From Bradysia coprophila (lineage: Eukaryota > Arthropoda > Insecta > Diptera > Sciaridae), in contig NW_023503409.1 in NCBI RefSeq assembly GCF_014529535.1, forward strand, positions 8,866,390 to 8,930,389: a stretch of 64,000 nucleotides of DNA, read 5' to 3'. The position numbers and the translations under genes were made by a program. Positions 47,301-59,943 of this stretch are shown here, one piece after another (the stretch's first letter is position 1; every line of letters starts with the position of its first letter). The notes beneath the pieces are model-generated. The model ran no database searches. It saw only the letters and a program-made list of their open reading frames with translations, and had not been told where the DNA came from.

Positions 47301-50300
47301 AATACGACACCGTTACTGATGAAAAGTGGATATTACAATCGAAATTGATCAGCTACATATGCCAGTCAAATTGAATTTTATAAATGACACCAAAACAAAA
47401 CTCGTCCGTGTCTAAATTGTGCTGATTGAAGACTTGTTTTCCACTCTGCTATTTTACCAAACAAAATGCATGACTGAACTCGTTCCAATACATTTGTTAT
47501 GTTGTCAAAAAAACAAAGCTAATTGCCAGACGCTAATTAAAGAATAACTTCCACAAAATAGTTCGAGTTTTTTTCGGAAAGACATAATTCATTTTCAATA
47601 AGAAATGAAACGAAAAAAAAGAGAAAAAACAGAAATGATGAGCTTACAAACAGTCAGTAGGTGGTTTTCTTCGAATGACCTCCAATATGTATATTCACAT
47701 AGAGTGTACACATTTTCTCTTATATGGTCATATAACACACATTTATTATTAATAAATGAATTTCGTGCTTAAATGGTATTTTATCTCGGGCTTTTTTTCT
47801 ATAGATTTTATAAAAAAAAGCGAGAAAACACGTCGAATGACGAAATAATTATATTTGGAGGCAATTCATACAAGATACTCGAATATCTTTCCATCAGAAA
47901 AACCGCACATTTGTAATTTGAGCCTCAATAACTTCAACTGAATTAGCATTAAGCGACCACAAATAGATATGAGGGGAAAAATGTATGAATGAATCCAGCG
48001 AACAACTCGCATGTACTGATTATATACCACAAATATCTCAAACAATTAAAACTTTTGTGAAAACAATGAGACCTCACCAAAAAAAAAACAAAAAAAAACT
48101 AATGGCCAAATCAAATTGAACTTTGACGCATTGAATGTTATAGCGCTGAAAAAGTTCTAAGACTTTCTTATTATAACACACCAACAACTTATTCGTTACA
48201 ATCGAACACGCTAATAATTTCGTGGTTATTTTTTTGGTGTATTAAGTATCGATTGTATATCCACGACAAGGTTCAATTTATAACTGACTCCAGTTACAAA
48301 ATAATTTTGTTTGATTCCGAAATGAAGTCACAATATTTTAATTCAATTCCATCGTGGGCCTCATAATATACTATTTGCGTTTATCATTTCTCGATGTAAG
48401 AGAACAAGTGAATGAGAATGTGTAAGAAAAGTTTTTTTTTATGGAAAAATCGTACAGTGTTGGCGGGTACACTGATATTTATTACACAGGTTCTGTTGAT
48501 ATTTGTGCACTAAAGTATCTTAGATGATTTTGTAGATTTTTATTTATTACTTAAGCAAATATCTTGTTTGGTATTTGCCTTTATATTCGTAATGAGTGTG
48601 TCTCCGTCTCGTATGAATTATTTTACTTGTTTGGTTTTTGGTGGGCATCTCCATTATATAGATAATCAAATGTACTGGTCCATTACCAATGTTTTGTAGA
48701 ATTTTGTGTCGCTCAACGCTCTAAAGGAATGTGTAGTACTGAAACTGGACAGTGTATCATACACACTGTACAAACGTTCATACAAAAAAGAACTCTATTA
48801 AAGTACTGAGTCACTCATGCTTGCAGTGCGTTTGTTGGCATTAAATGCAATACTAATACAGCAATAATTTTTGGGAATTTTCTCACATTTTCAAAGATAA
48901 AAAAATTTAGGAAAATTGAAGAAAATGTAGAAAAATTCTAGAAGATGTAGAAAATCGGGAAAAGGTGGAAAGATTCCGGAAAATGTTTCCTGAAAGTAGT
49001 ACCTGAGTAAAAATCAGGGTAAGTTAAAGTAATTAAGAGAAATTTGGTTTTCCAGATGCTTTCGATTTTTGGTAACACAAAATCAATTGGCCGGCTGATT
49101 TGTAGGAAATAATGTTTCGGAATTTGTTCATTTCAAATCTTGTACTTCAATTTTTTTTGACATTCATTTTACTTTATAAAGGACCATTTTACCCAAAGTT
49201 TGTCATTATTTTTGTGGTCGTTATAGATAACAGATGAATAGCCTGACAGGTTAAATGTCTAGGAAAATCGTGAAAGCCGGATGGGGTCTAACAATCTGGA
49301 AAAACAATGGACATCATTTTGAAACGGTACCCTTCACCACACTCAAAAATCTGTATATCCCACCGCACCACGACTACCTCTGCTTTTGAAATTGAAAAGG
49401 AACTCTAAAACGGATTCATTTTCCCATTGTTACGTTTTTTTCCGTAAATCGTAACATTAATATTGAATTTGAATAAAAAATACACCGAAAAAAAATCGAT
49501 GCCAATTCGCATTCGTATTCTGGGTTACATGTAACAAGTGTTCCAATTTATTTCATTTTTTTTTCTTCTATGTAAACACGCAAATACTTTGCATGTTACA
49601 GTACCGAACTGAACATTTTCGACAAAAAGTGTAATCAAAATATTTATTGGCATAGTTCAGTTACCAAAAAGTTCAAAAATACTTGATTAAGTTTTGCATG
49701 TACGAACAATATACTTACCATATACACAAGTAAGAGAACGATTGTAACATTGAATTTCAATCGCAAATTGGATTTGAACCAGAAGGTCGTTATATATTGT
49801 TCAATGGTGAGTAACATTGTGTATAAGAGAAGGTAAAATAGTCGGATAAGAATCAAGAAATGAAGATGCCGACTGTATAAATAGAAATTTTTTTTTTTGG
49901 TAAGAATGCGTTCGCAAGCAAAAAAGAAATGTAAATCATTGTTCGAACATTTGTTGCTATAAATAGAAATGCAAAATATTTATTTTACTTTTTCTGTGGT
50001 GTTTTTCTTTCTCTTCGTTTAACGGTTCGCCAAAAAACGCCAACACAGTGTAAACATTCAATGTGTAGTTGGGAGGAACGTTCAGCGAAGCCATGAATAT
50101 TGCCAGGCATTTCTTTTATCATAAACAGACAATTTTTTGGCTGACATGTAAACTGAGCGATTTTCAAAATAATATTTTCAATGGTCTACGTTCATTGAAG
50201 AAAGCTGGTTGTTGATTGTAACAATAATAATGATATCACAGGCAAGGCATTGTGCGCAGTCGTTTTTCTCTTATTTTAAGTAAAGTCCAATCAGCACGAT

Positions 50301-53300
50301 TTGAATGTAGAAGTTTCATCGTAAAGGCATTTGTCGATTAATGTTTTCGAGTTCAGTCTTGACCGGCTGATCACATATTTAGGTATATGGCTTGTGAGAC
50401 CCTAATTACCTTGAGTACAGACTATCCACCTATATAATCTGCCTAGTGTACAGTGTGAAGTACTATTTTCCAAAATATTTTGTTTTTTGTTTTTTCTATG
50501 AAAAGGTTCATGCACACAACCAACCCATAATTTTTTTTTTAATTAAACTTACCAGCACGGAAGATTTCACTACATCCATCGCATCGGGAAGCGAATTGCG
50601 AGTCATAGCAATTGCCACAATAAATCTTATCTGCTTTGGATCCAAATTGTTTGTCAACCAAAGACACACGACACTTATTGCACAAAAAGCAGGCTTCATG
50701 CCAATGCTTTTCCTTGTAAGACAAATCCTAAAAAATGAAATCAGAAAAGAAACTTGAATGTCAGTGCATCACTCACAAGTTGTTCATGAAACTCTTACCT
50801 TCGAATCGATTCCAATGATCTTGTTACATTCCTCACACGTATTCGCAAAAACGTTTTCGTAACATTTGATACAGTAAGGATGATCGTCACGGAGTACGTA
50901 TCGTTGACCGGTCAAACTTTCATCACACTGCCAGCAGCAGAAGTGACTCGAATGCCAATCTTTTTCCATTGCTTTGGTGTACTCGCCGCTGAAAATTAAC
51001 TAAAACAAAAACAAAAAGTTTGCACATCAATTATGAGAGTCGAAACGGCAAAGCTAACATTACATATATTATTGGAGGAGACTGAGGCACAAAATATTTT
51101 TTATTTTACAACAGTCTAAATGACAAAATTAGGTTCGAGTGGTTGTTTCGTTCTATTACTCTTATTCACGTAATATTTTGTTATGTTACACAGAGCATCA
51201 GCAATGAATTGTTGATGGTGGTGGTTAAGTAAACTAAAACTAAACCAAGATTTCAAGAGCACAACTCACATCATACTTAATTATGACACAAAATGAACGA
51301 ACATTGTTCGACAACTGTGGTGAGTATACATCAAAATATTGTATGCAAACATAATTATTGGTTAATGAAAGTTTTTTTTTTGTAAGAAACTTTTAATTTT
51401 TTCATTTTATTTTTGCCATTTATACACCATACCACTACGTGCACGTATGAGTATTATGGGTTTGTGTCATGCGAAGAACTATATAGCCAAAGATATGACG
51501 TCATAGTTGCTTTTTAACGACCATATGGGAATAGATTGAACTATTCAACAACTATACCTTCAATGGAGACAATGGCATGACACAAATACTGTTGGGATTC
51601 AATTAAATTTCTCGTTTTCCTTTGCAAACGATAGGTTCAACAAACATTTCCTCACTATGAGGAATTGAAACTGTTAAATAGAAATGTTGTGTTCAGTATT
51701 AATTAGACATTAAGAGGAACGACTCCTTCAGCTTGGACAGAAACATTTCTCGGCGTGAACGTAAACTAGATTGAGAATATCCAGACAGTTGCATTATGTT
51801 TTATTCCTTCTGTAAGATCAGCTGGAGTGTGTAGTTCTTGTAAATTGACTGAGTGATGGATTTACTATCCAAAATAGTAGACATAAGCAAATTATATTGA
51901 GGGCAACACATTTCAATTTTCATTTCAACGAAGGTGATAACGGGCTTAGAACAATTTTTTTGTTGTCAATATTTGGGTTTGTGTCCTAGCCGGTCCTAGC
52001 TCAAGTGATGATTATCCTTAATAGGTACTTTGAAGTTAGTAAAATCTATAATTAGTAGGGAACCGATTAAAAACGGAAGTCCCAGAACTAAGTTATTCGT
52101 AAAGTGAGTATTAAGTAAATGAGTGTAGAAAATCTGCTATAACAGTTCTCTATTACGTAACGGCAAGATGATTACAGTTATTTAATGAGTTTATACGGAT
52201 TAGTTGGGCCAGTTGAAATGTTGCACCACAAGAATCGACTATCCTAGAGTAAACTTGTGTCATTTCATAAAACAGGATCTGCCAATAATAGACATTTTGT
52301 GACGGGGGACCGAAAAGTCATTTCATGAAACTACAAATTCTGTAAAAAATAGTTAACATCTACACTATTAAAATGACGTAGAATGAGCTGCCTTAGTAAA
52401 ATAAAGGTTTCTGGTAAAGAAGAAATTATCTGTAGCTTAGAAGGTAATCTAGAAAGTGTGTGAGGAACTCTGAACAATTTTGTGCACAAATTCCACCTAC
52501 TACAACTTTGAACTAGATTTTCCCTATACTTAGAACATCGTTTCGATGCACCTTAATCCTATATATACGCTGAGAAACAGGAAAAAGATTCAGAAGTAGT
52601 TCATTTCCGTTGTATACTCATGTTCAGCACTGAATAAGGTTTTTTTCCTCGATTTTTCTTTGCATAAATTTGTTCTTTATACAGAACCATTATAATGGAT
52701 TCCACATTTTTGAAGCTTCGAATTTTCCTTCAGGACGAGATAAATGAAATTGGACATGCTTTCCAATTTGGGAGTTGTTGTGGTTTGTAATTGATTCCAT
52801 AAGAATTTGGTTGAACAAATTAAAATCTAGATTGTTATTTTCTGAATTGTGGTAAGAAACGAGCTAGCAACAACAAATGAAATACTAAAATAAAAAATCT
52901 AGATTTTCATTTGTTAAACACATTTTTTGTGGAATCACTTACAAATTCCCAAAACAGAAAACATGTCGAACTTCACTGTTCTCTCTCTGTAAATTTTGTT
53001 ACTATCTTCCGAAGAAAAGTGGTCGCTTTTCTTCAAGAACCAGTACTCAAAAAGCTTGCAGACGAAATTTTGAACAAAAAATAGACCAAGCTGTTGAAAA
53101 GACCATCACTTTATATTAACCATAAATTTTAATAACGCTCTCTGTCCTACAAACAACCTCACACAACAAATTTCAAATTTTCTCAATTACATTAGGTGAC
53201 TTCTAAGTCAATTATCTGCTTGAATGGATAGTTTGCCGACATGATATTTCCAGTTATAATACACCAAAATGAAATATGTGTTGCATCTAGATGCTGGTAA

Positions 53301-53893
53301 AATTAGCTTACACACTGTGTGTTGTTCGACCTACAGACAGTTTGTTTCATTCAATTTTGTTAACGGAGAAATTTATTTTTTGATCATTTTCATAAATCAG
53401 ATCGGTTTAACGTGATCGTTTTGGAAACAAAATTTTATGTGAGGCATTTCGAATGAGCATGAAAAACATTCGATGTGCGGCAGATTATGATTTTAGAAAA
53501 TCGGAGCAAAAAATTGTGCAAAATTCTGAGAAAAATGTTGGAAAATGTTGAGTTCGTGAACAATTCGAGAAAAGCAATCGCTTGTCATCATAACATTTAA
53601 AACCTAATCTTCTTATCAAAATATTTGTCGTTTTCCAAGAACGAGAAATTACCTGATTAATTGACGGGGTACGGTAAATATTATTCATGGTCGCATAGAA
53701 CCAATAATATTCAAAGAAAAACGTAGATTTCTCTTCAACCGTACCCCTTATCATTTTCGCTAGTTGTTTGTTCGATCTCCGTAATGGTTATCTCTGAACC
53801 TTGATCGTTTGATTCTCGACGTTTTGTGGTTTTCTTCACTTTACGAGTTTTCTTGGTCTCAGTGACGGAGTGCATAACATCTACATCAGCCAT
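41339..53893 (-). CDS. Lmpt: Limpet, four-and-a-half LIM domain protein (long isoform)
   Basis: Exons 53745-53893, 50799-50988, 50553-50727, 46381-46422, 46189-46316, 42083-42131, 41810-41947 and 41339-41496 join in matching phase to 342 residues. The first exon is Lys/Thr-rich (MADVDVMHSVTETKKTRKVK). Next comes a half LIM (HFCCWQCDESLTGQRYVLRD), then four LIM domains, each with its eight zinc ligands: CEECNKIIG.., CDGCSEIFRAG.., CIKCNLIITSG.., CTSCTKPITG... The end CPECAKQKLM is that of fly Limpet. This is the FHL architecture: zinc-bound scaffolds at muscle Z-discs and in transcription. Long repeat-filled introns separate the middle exons. The first exon is less certain than the LIM exons: its ATG and its GG|GTACGG donor fit the phase exactly, but no domain confirms it. 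Confidence 0.88.
41497..41604 (-). other. Lmpt: Possible alternative 3' splice extension of last Limpet exon
   Basis: The frame of the last exon stays open upstream through the intron for about 65 codons (to 41687). An acceptor-like site CCTTTCGAAG near 41600 is in the right phase and would insert about 33 residues (GVTASKLLLGTIKFEVKSKE and on) into the last LIM domain. The insert looks protein-like, but the canonical AATTCAG acceptor at 41497 gives the conserved domain. Confidence 0.25.
43463..44352. mobile_element. 874 bp foldback element with 8 bp target site duplication
   Basis: The element is 43471-44344. It starts TAGGGTGGGTCGTA and ends TACGACCCACCCTA, flanked by a perfect 8 bp direct repeat CTGTATAT (43463-43470, 44345-44352). 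The inverted arms are about 310 bp each and pair nearly throughout (for example GCTGAGGAGTCCAGCTATGA with its complement), around a 240 bp centre. No transposase is encoded. The 8 bp duplication suggests a hAT-like or related DDE transposase. It lies in a Limpet intron. Confidence 0.88.
44446..44883 (-). other. Unrecognised open frame inside a Limpet intron
   Basis: About 145 codons are open. The stretch YLVLVCTVKCSIG, AEKEQSKFQILESLNGQYGA looks more protein-like than most random frames here. It has no ATG at the 5' end, and its 3' end runs into the CTCG-core palindrome (near 44540). It could be a fragment of a mobile element or a gene remnant; I recognise no family. Confidence 0.2.
46552..46774 (-). 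CDS. Lmpt: Limpet alternative first exon (short isoform)
   Basis: An ATG in good context (AAAATGAGC) opens 74 codons, ending MAVPG at CCAG|GTAACT. The leftover base fits the next Limpet exon (46381-46422), giving MAVPG|TKKMEYK, the same phase used by the upstream exon (FRAG|TKKMEYK). The short protein would be about 245 residues with 2.5 to 3 LIM domains, lacking the half LIM and LIM1. This implies a second promoter inside the gene, near 46.8-46.9 kb. Confidence 0.6.
48868..49010. repeat. AT-rich foldback relative of 38588-38735
   Basis: GGGAATTTTCTCACATTTTC, GGAAAATTGAAGAAAATG and GAAAATGTTTCC are arranged as in the 38.6 kb copy, followed by AAAGTAGTACCT. Low complexity makes exact limits unclear. 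Confidence 0.4.
49130..49254. repeat. Dispersed repeat, inverted copy of 34904-35028
   Basis: The complement of this stretch matches 34904-35028 over about 125 bp with roughly one mismatch in six to eight bases by eye. Confidence 0.65.
52731..52989. repeat. Foldback repeat, second copy of the 22630 family
   Basis: Shares GGGAGTTGTTGTGGTTTGTA and AAAAAATCTAGATTTTCATT with 22630-22850. Its right end is complete (ACATGTCGAACTTCACTGTT, then CTCTCTCTGT). It lies in the first intron of long Limpet. Confidence 0.65.
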
Positions 53894-55697
53894 TGCTATT
53901 CCCTGGAATTTTTCAAATGCACCAACGAGAAAACTATAAAATCAAATCGATTCTTTTTGTCGGGAACAATGTGTGGTACCGAATTTCACTATTCAATTTT
54001 GTGCGTTTTCACCGAAGAAAAAACCAAAAATTTCACACGAAATACACTGAATCTGAGAGCAAAGAAAATGAAATCGAATCTATTTTTGGTCTATGAAGAA
54101 ATTTCGTATTCAATTTGGCTTTAATACGATTAAACCGACGCAAACGAAACCAAGAAGTAAACTGTTTTTGGATGCACAGTATTAGCGAAATCCCAAAAAT
54201 ATTCCAGGATTTCGGTGGTAGGGATAATTTGTGTGTATATAGAAACTGTTTAAAGATAAGTATTTTTAGGCGTTTAAGATATTGGTGCGTGTGTTTGGAT
54301 GTAGATGCTTACTGATCCACTCACGTATTCGGTTCAAGATGAAAAGTCTCATGTAATGTGTTGCACATATACACGACTCTGCCTCGCACAATATATACAT
54401 CGTTTTTGTGCACACGACCCGACAATCACTAGCACTAGGTCAAGTCTCATCATTCAAATAACATAAAAACATTTCGTCTATAGGTAGACGGAATATATCA
54501 TTTTTTGCCGCATCGGTATAGCACCGCAAGGAGCACCATATGCTGTGTAAACAACACAAAAAAAAAATCGGAAAAAATACAAAAATTGAGATTTTAGCTA
54601 ATGTGCAAGACTATATAACAGTGTATAACCGAGCTATTTTTACAATCATTTTTTTCTTCTTCGAGAACATTATTCATATTTTATTGTAGGAAAATACATT
54701 TAATGTTGGGGAAAATTAAGAAAATTTGACGATAAGTGAAAATGACAAACTTTTACTATTTTTTACTCGTCTAAAAAATTTATGTTTTAGTTGTGTCGTT
54801 CGCTTTGCACACTTCTTGAGTCATCGCAGGTTTAATAAATATTGTCGAAGAAACGAAATAACAAAAAAATAAAAATAAAATAGAAAAAGTTTGTGGCAGC
54901 AGAATAGGAATAGGAAAGTCATTCTTTGAAGTGATACGAATTTTTAATTTGAATAAAAATTGAGCAAAATCAACAGAATTTCTAAACATTTTGCATGATT
55001 CACACAACCGTCTGACAAAATTCGTATTTTCAAAACATCGAATTTCGAATCTATCCAACAAAAATAAAATATTTTCGTTGGCTGGTTTTTTATTATAATT
55101 TAATTAGGAAGCGGAGTCATTGTAGCCACGACAAAATTCAATGATCGGCATTTTTCAATGGATTGAACGTATAGAAATGAAGTATACACTAGAAGGTATC
55201 GTGTAAAGTGCATTCGCCGTATTGCAGTGGACACGTTCGACGACAACCACAATAGGATCCTAATTAAAGGTCATTGATCTGAACGAGAGTCTTTCATTGC
55301 AAAATGTGTGAAATTTCAGATGAGTCACTTTTTGTTGATGTTCAATACTGTTAAGACGATGGAGTTTAAACACATTTGACTCTACACGTCATTGGTCGTA
55401 TGACAAGTCAAACGTGTAATTTATATTGTTTTGGTAAGAGTTTTCTCAACCTTTAAGAAACGGCTACAGTGTCGCTATTTGATGATTGAATCTCTTATTT
55501 CTTTGTGTCAATGTACTTTTAAGATTCCCTTAATGCTTATTTATGTTATGGTTATGTCTTTGTTGATACCAGACAGCAATCCATGTGAAGTTCAAATGCC
55601 AAACGAGCTTTAGGTTCTTGACCTGAACTGTAAATAGTTTCTGTTACAGGAAAATCTATTTCTAGGGGACTACAGTTAAATCATTGCAGCATTATAT
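53894..55697. other. Intergenic region upstream of Limpet
   Basis: Should contain the Limpet long promoter and 5' UTR. I see no coding exon. Confidence 0.4.
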
Positions 55698-56130
55698 CCT
55701 TCCAGTGCTCACTTATGGAGCGGAAACGTTAACTTTAACGAAAGCATCCGAAGATAAATTGAGAGTGACACAAAGAGCCATGGAACGGAGTATGCTTGGA
55801 ATAACACTCAGAGACAGAATGACGAATCAATGGATTCGACAACAAACCAGGGTCGTTGATGTCATGGAAAGAATAGCATCTCTGAATTGGAGCTGGGCGG
55901 GACATATTGCAAGAAGGACAGACGAACGTTGGACCAAAAAGATCATGAACTGGCGACCATATAAAAGACGAGCTATAGGTAGACCACCAGAGAGATGGAC
56001 AAACGGAATTAAGAATATTGCAGGTACAAACTGGCAGCAAATGGCAATGGATCGTACGAAATGGAAAGAAGTTGGAGAGGCCTACATCCAGCAGTGGATA
56101 GAAACAGGCTGAAAAAGAAGAAGAAGAAGA
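55698..56130 (+). mobile_element. 5'-truncated RTE-like non-LTR retrotransposon
   Basis: The frame from about 55698 to the TGA at 56110-56112 encodes the C-terminal end of an endonuclease-reverse transcriptase: LPVLTYGAETLTLTK, LRVTQRAMERSMLGI, WSWAGHIARR, GRPPERWTN. This is the common tail of RTE/BovB-type retrotransposons. The 3' end is a short (GAA)n tail (56113-56130), also usual for them. The copy is flanked by the direct repeat AGCATTATAT (55688-55697 and 56131-56140). That marks both limits of a truncated insertion. It cannot be autonomous. Confidence 0.88.
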
Positions 56131-56140
56131 AGCATTATAT

Positions 56141-58774
56141 TGACCAAGAATATGCATAGCATTCTGTAAATTGACAGGGTGGTACCACCTTTGTTTAGTT
56201 CAGCTAATCACAGGTGCCTTTCGAATAAGTATTGTATGCAATCCTGTCGTTTGTCTGGTCAAAGATTTTATTTTTGAAATTTCAATCGGAATAATTTGTG
56301 TCAAATTACGGTAAGTCTTACAGATAATGCCAACCGAATCTGTGTCTTATTTGCTTCAGCATGTTTTCAAGCTGGTCCACTCATACAATCACACCTCGAC
56401 ATGCGTGCTTATACGGTTTTACCTCTACCATGCGTGACTATGAATTTCATAGAATGAAACCAGTATAACTGAGTACACGCAATTTTTTGTGTGAGTAGAT
56501 CAGTTTGTACAACAGCTGAAGCAAACTTCCGCACAAATTTGGTTGACATTACCTGTAAATGAGCCTTTAATTAGAATTTTTAATATTTTTTTTTAACAAA
56601 ATGTATGTCTTACACTCCTGAAAGGACACAAAGAGGACTTCACAAACTGCGGCTTAAATTTTCTTTCTTATGACAAAAAACCTTGATCTGAACTAGTAAA
56701 ATGAATACGTGAATAATCGGTGTAGGTAAATAAAGACAACAAGCTTAACTTGTAGTGCCTCCATATGGTTGAATTTTGTTCTCTTAAATGAAAAATCGAA
56801 CTTTTTTTTCTTTGCATACCAGAGAGTATAATACTGTTCGGAGCGACAGTTTTTTTTGAGTGAGTTCAACATTGAAAAAAATTCAATAAAATTACTCACT
56901 GGAACAACAGTTTGGCTATAAGATTGGTTGATTGATAAAGCTAAACGAAAAGATTAATTTTGATTGACTAGAAAATGAATTCAAAACATATTCATATTGC
57001 ACAGACATGGTGTAAGTTCAGTCTAAATGACTCATAATACAAATTGACAGATTCGCATTTTTATTGTTTGGAAATTCGGTTTCAACGTAATAACGTAGGG
57101 AACAAAAACTTCATAATAAAAAATCCCACACATTCACTACAAGGTTAACTGCACAACCGTGAACGACAACTTTTCGTTGAAAGACACTACAATATGATGG
57201 TCATATTAAGCAAAAAGATCACTTGAAAGAAAAAATGCATCACAAACGTAAAGAAAAGACAACAAATGCGTATCAAAACTACTTGAGATTTTGTCAGCTG
57301 CAATGTCAGTTCAGTTTACACTAACACTTTGGTAGAAATTTTATAATCGGAAACTTGTTACTCAATACTCAAAACCGGTACCTAAAGATTTTTTTTTATA
57401 CAAAATTAAATTGATTGCGTCATGGAAGAGATGGACAATAAAAGAGAGTGGTGAACAACACTTCATTAATGGTTCCAACGAAAAAAAAAATGAGATCATC
57501 GCGCAGAGTTAAACGTATGGTTAAATGTAAATAAATTTTTGTTAAACGCCAAATCAAACATTAGCACAGCTATCCCAAATATTTTGGATAAAAACACGCT
57601 CAATTTCCAACATATAAAATGTTAAAATAGAAATTATATTCACAACACAATGCTTTTAATGGGTGCACATAAAAATTACCTCACTATCGATATCCGCTCA
57701 CGGTTTTAATTCAGATCTTACTTGGTCATCGTAAACAAGTAAACTGACTCTTTTTCATTCAAATGAAACCTACAAGTGTGTAACAACTTAAAATATAAAT
57801 AATAAATTTTCGGTTTTTGTTCTGCCTCAACTCTAATAAAATGTATAATCGCAGATCGGATCAAAACCCATTTACATATAAATATTTCTTAAATTTGGGC
57901 AATCATAATACCTCAACACTTATCTTGAAATCATTGGTGAAGGAATTTTTGTTTTTTTGTTTATAAATATGTATATCGTCTTACTACAATCAATAAATAT
58001 AACCAGGGCGATACATTATGGCAAATCTACTATATAGAACGACGACGTGTTTATTTCATATGTGATCATTTCGCGTCGAGAATTTTTAGACGGAGAACAT
58101 TTTATAATAATAAGATTTGCTGTGCACAGAAATCATAACATGTTATGCAAACAGAAATTTGGACCTAATACGAGGTGTACTCATAGATGCTGTCACATTT
58201 AAATATGTATGAAACTACGAGTACACCTCATTGTAATGTGCGTATATTTGTAAAATTAATTGCTTTTGCAGCACAATATTTGCACAGATAGAGATACAGG
58301 AGAGAAATATGAAAAAGAAAATTCAGAGCGCAGGTGAGAAAAAGTCATTTTTGCCAATCGAGTGGTAAATGTTTGTTTAGGCCGCAGGCCGAGTGTGACA
58401 ATACACAGCGTTTGCCTAAAAAAACATTTATCTGTCTAGAACGATAATCTCGAGCTTATCCCTCTAGGGAGTTTTTGTTTATCTCGATATATCTGTTCTC
58501 GACAGATAAAATATGATTATGATATGCACCTATTGTCAGACTGTTATTTTGACGTGTAGGCATTAAATACCAATCTTGGCAACAGGTGCATAATATATAT
58601 TACATTGTCGGACGAAAAAATGGAAAAAACACGTATTCGCGTGGTCATTGACCTCGGCCTCGACTTTCAACTTTTACGTCAATCTATTATCACCGAGTTG
58701 CATTTAAGGTAGTCTCAAAGGAGTTTCAAAGGATTTTTTTTTGCGATGGATAAAGGATCGAGACTAAAATTTCA
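56141..58774. other. Intergenic region with CTCG-core palindromes
   Basis: No coding exon is seen. It contains palindromic stretches at 58171-58231 (GAGGTGTACTC paired with GAGTACACCTC), 58374-58432 (TGTTTAGGCCGCAGGCCGAG paired with CGTTTGCCTAAAAAAACA) and a related one near 58545-58690. Confidence 0.45.
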
Positions 58775-58978
58775 AAAGATTCATTTACAACTTGCTACAA
58801 ATCATAGAAGCTAAATTTTCGAGTTTTCGGTCTTCCATCTATATCGATCTCTACCAAAAAAATTCTCTATGAGATTTTTGTTAGCTGTACTAGGCCTATT
58901 CTACTAATTGGTGTCCAATGCTACAGAAAAAATAAAATTCGGAAGAAGTTTGTCAAAAAAGTCTATTTCGTGAGTCTA
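58775..58978. repeat. Left member of an inverted pair around the Gly-rich gene
   Basis: About 200 bp whose complement recurs at 60364-60535. Shared blocks include CTTCCATCTATATCGATCTC and CTAGGCCTATTCTACTA, with TCCAATGCTACAGAA. The small Gly-rich gene lies between the two. Confidence 0.7.
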
Positions 58979-59566
58979 TTCCGGCCAAATTATCAAATAA
59001 ATATAGGAACTAGCTACATGTGATATATGCCGCCGCGTAACAAAATCACAATTTTCTTTTTTTTTATTGGGAAGTACCATTACGAAATAATAAAACGTAT
59101 GCCAACAATCATGTAGACTCGATACCGAGGGGGTAATCACAATTGGATTTTGTAGGACAGGGCTTGTACGAAAAAGGGAGTTTTTGAAATTACGTCCACA
59201 CAAAAATTAGGATTTTTAGAATTTGTTGGAAAAATTCTGAGACTAGTGGCTTCCTCTAACACTATACCACTCTTATATCAGTTTCACCCTAATCAAATTC
59301 TAGAAATGGTTTTCAACACGGCAAATTACTGATATACAGGTAAAACAGTGTTTGCCATCGTGCACAAGTGTTAGTGACAATGAATTATATTATTGAATCT
59401 CATCTAATAAATAGTAAGATTGATCTCTTCCTGTTACGCATGATATTTCAATTGAATTCATCGCAGTCTTAGTCGCGGTACGCAATTCCAGTTGAAGATT
59501 CTCTTCGAAGCAAATTGTTTGAAGAGTGAAATTTTTGTAGAGTCGTTTCATTGAATTCGCGTTGGG

Positions 59567-59929
59567 ATGGCCAATTGCATTTTTCTATTTTTAACAATGT
59601 TGATACTGTCGACTGGAAATAGTTCAGCTGCACCTGCTCGAGGTGGCGGTAGTGAAAGTAGTGTAGGTCATGGCCGTGGAAGTGGTGGAAGCTATGGAGG
59701 ACGTCTTGGAGGAAACGGTCGTGGAGTAAGCTACAGCGGTGGAAGTTGGCGTGGTACCTATTTGGGATTTTTGTTTGGGTCTCTGTTTGGTATGGCTGGT
59801 CGTCCTCCAAGAACGAACTGGGGTTCAGGAGATTATTGGGATGGAGGCATACCTTCGGCTCACATGGCAGCGGTCAATCCCAAATCTCATAGTGCGGACT
59901 CGAATTGGCACGTTGCTTCATCCGAGTGA
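59567..59929 (+). CDS. Small glycine-rich secreted protein
   Basis: A single-exon ORF of 120 residues. Residues 1-21 are a signal peptide (MANCIFLFLTMLILSTGNSS). The mature part is Gly/Ser/Arg-rich (GGGSESS, GRGSGGSYGGRLGG, GGSWRG), then a short hydrophobic stretch (TYLGFLFGSLFGMAG) and a Trp/Asp-containing tail (TNWGSGDYWDGG). There are no cysteines apart from the signal peptide. Gly-rich secreted peptides in insects include cuticle proteins and antimicrobial peptides; nothing here decides between them. AATAAA lies 9 bp after the stop (59938-59943). It sits between inverted repeats. Confidence 0.7.
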   Translation: MANCIFLFLTMLILSTGNSSAAPARGGGSESSVGHGRGSGGSYGGRLGGNGRGVSYSGGSWRGTYLGFLFGSLFGMAGRPPRTNWGSGDYWDGGIPSAHMAAVNPKSHSADSNWHVASSE

Positions 59930-59937
59930 GATGAGAA

Positions 59938-59943
59938 AATAAA
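59938..59943 (+). terminator. Polyadenylation signal of the Gly-rich gene
   Basis: AATAAA immediately after the stop codon; a second lies about 70 bp further on, near 60011. Confidence 0.4.

Larger units (their letters stand above)
46775..50552. other. Limpet intron sequence with dispersed repeats
   Basis: No coding exon is seen. It holds the AT-rich foldback near 48868-49010 and the dispersed repeat at 49130-49254. Confidence 0.4.

Noticed and set aside
55735-56157. Minus-strand 140-codon frame opposite the retroposon
   Set aside because: Antisense shadow of the RTE-like coding frame.
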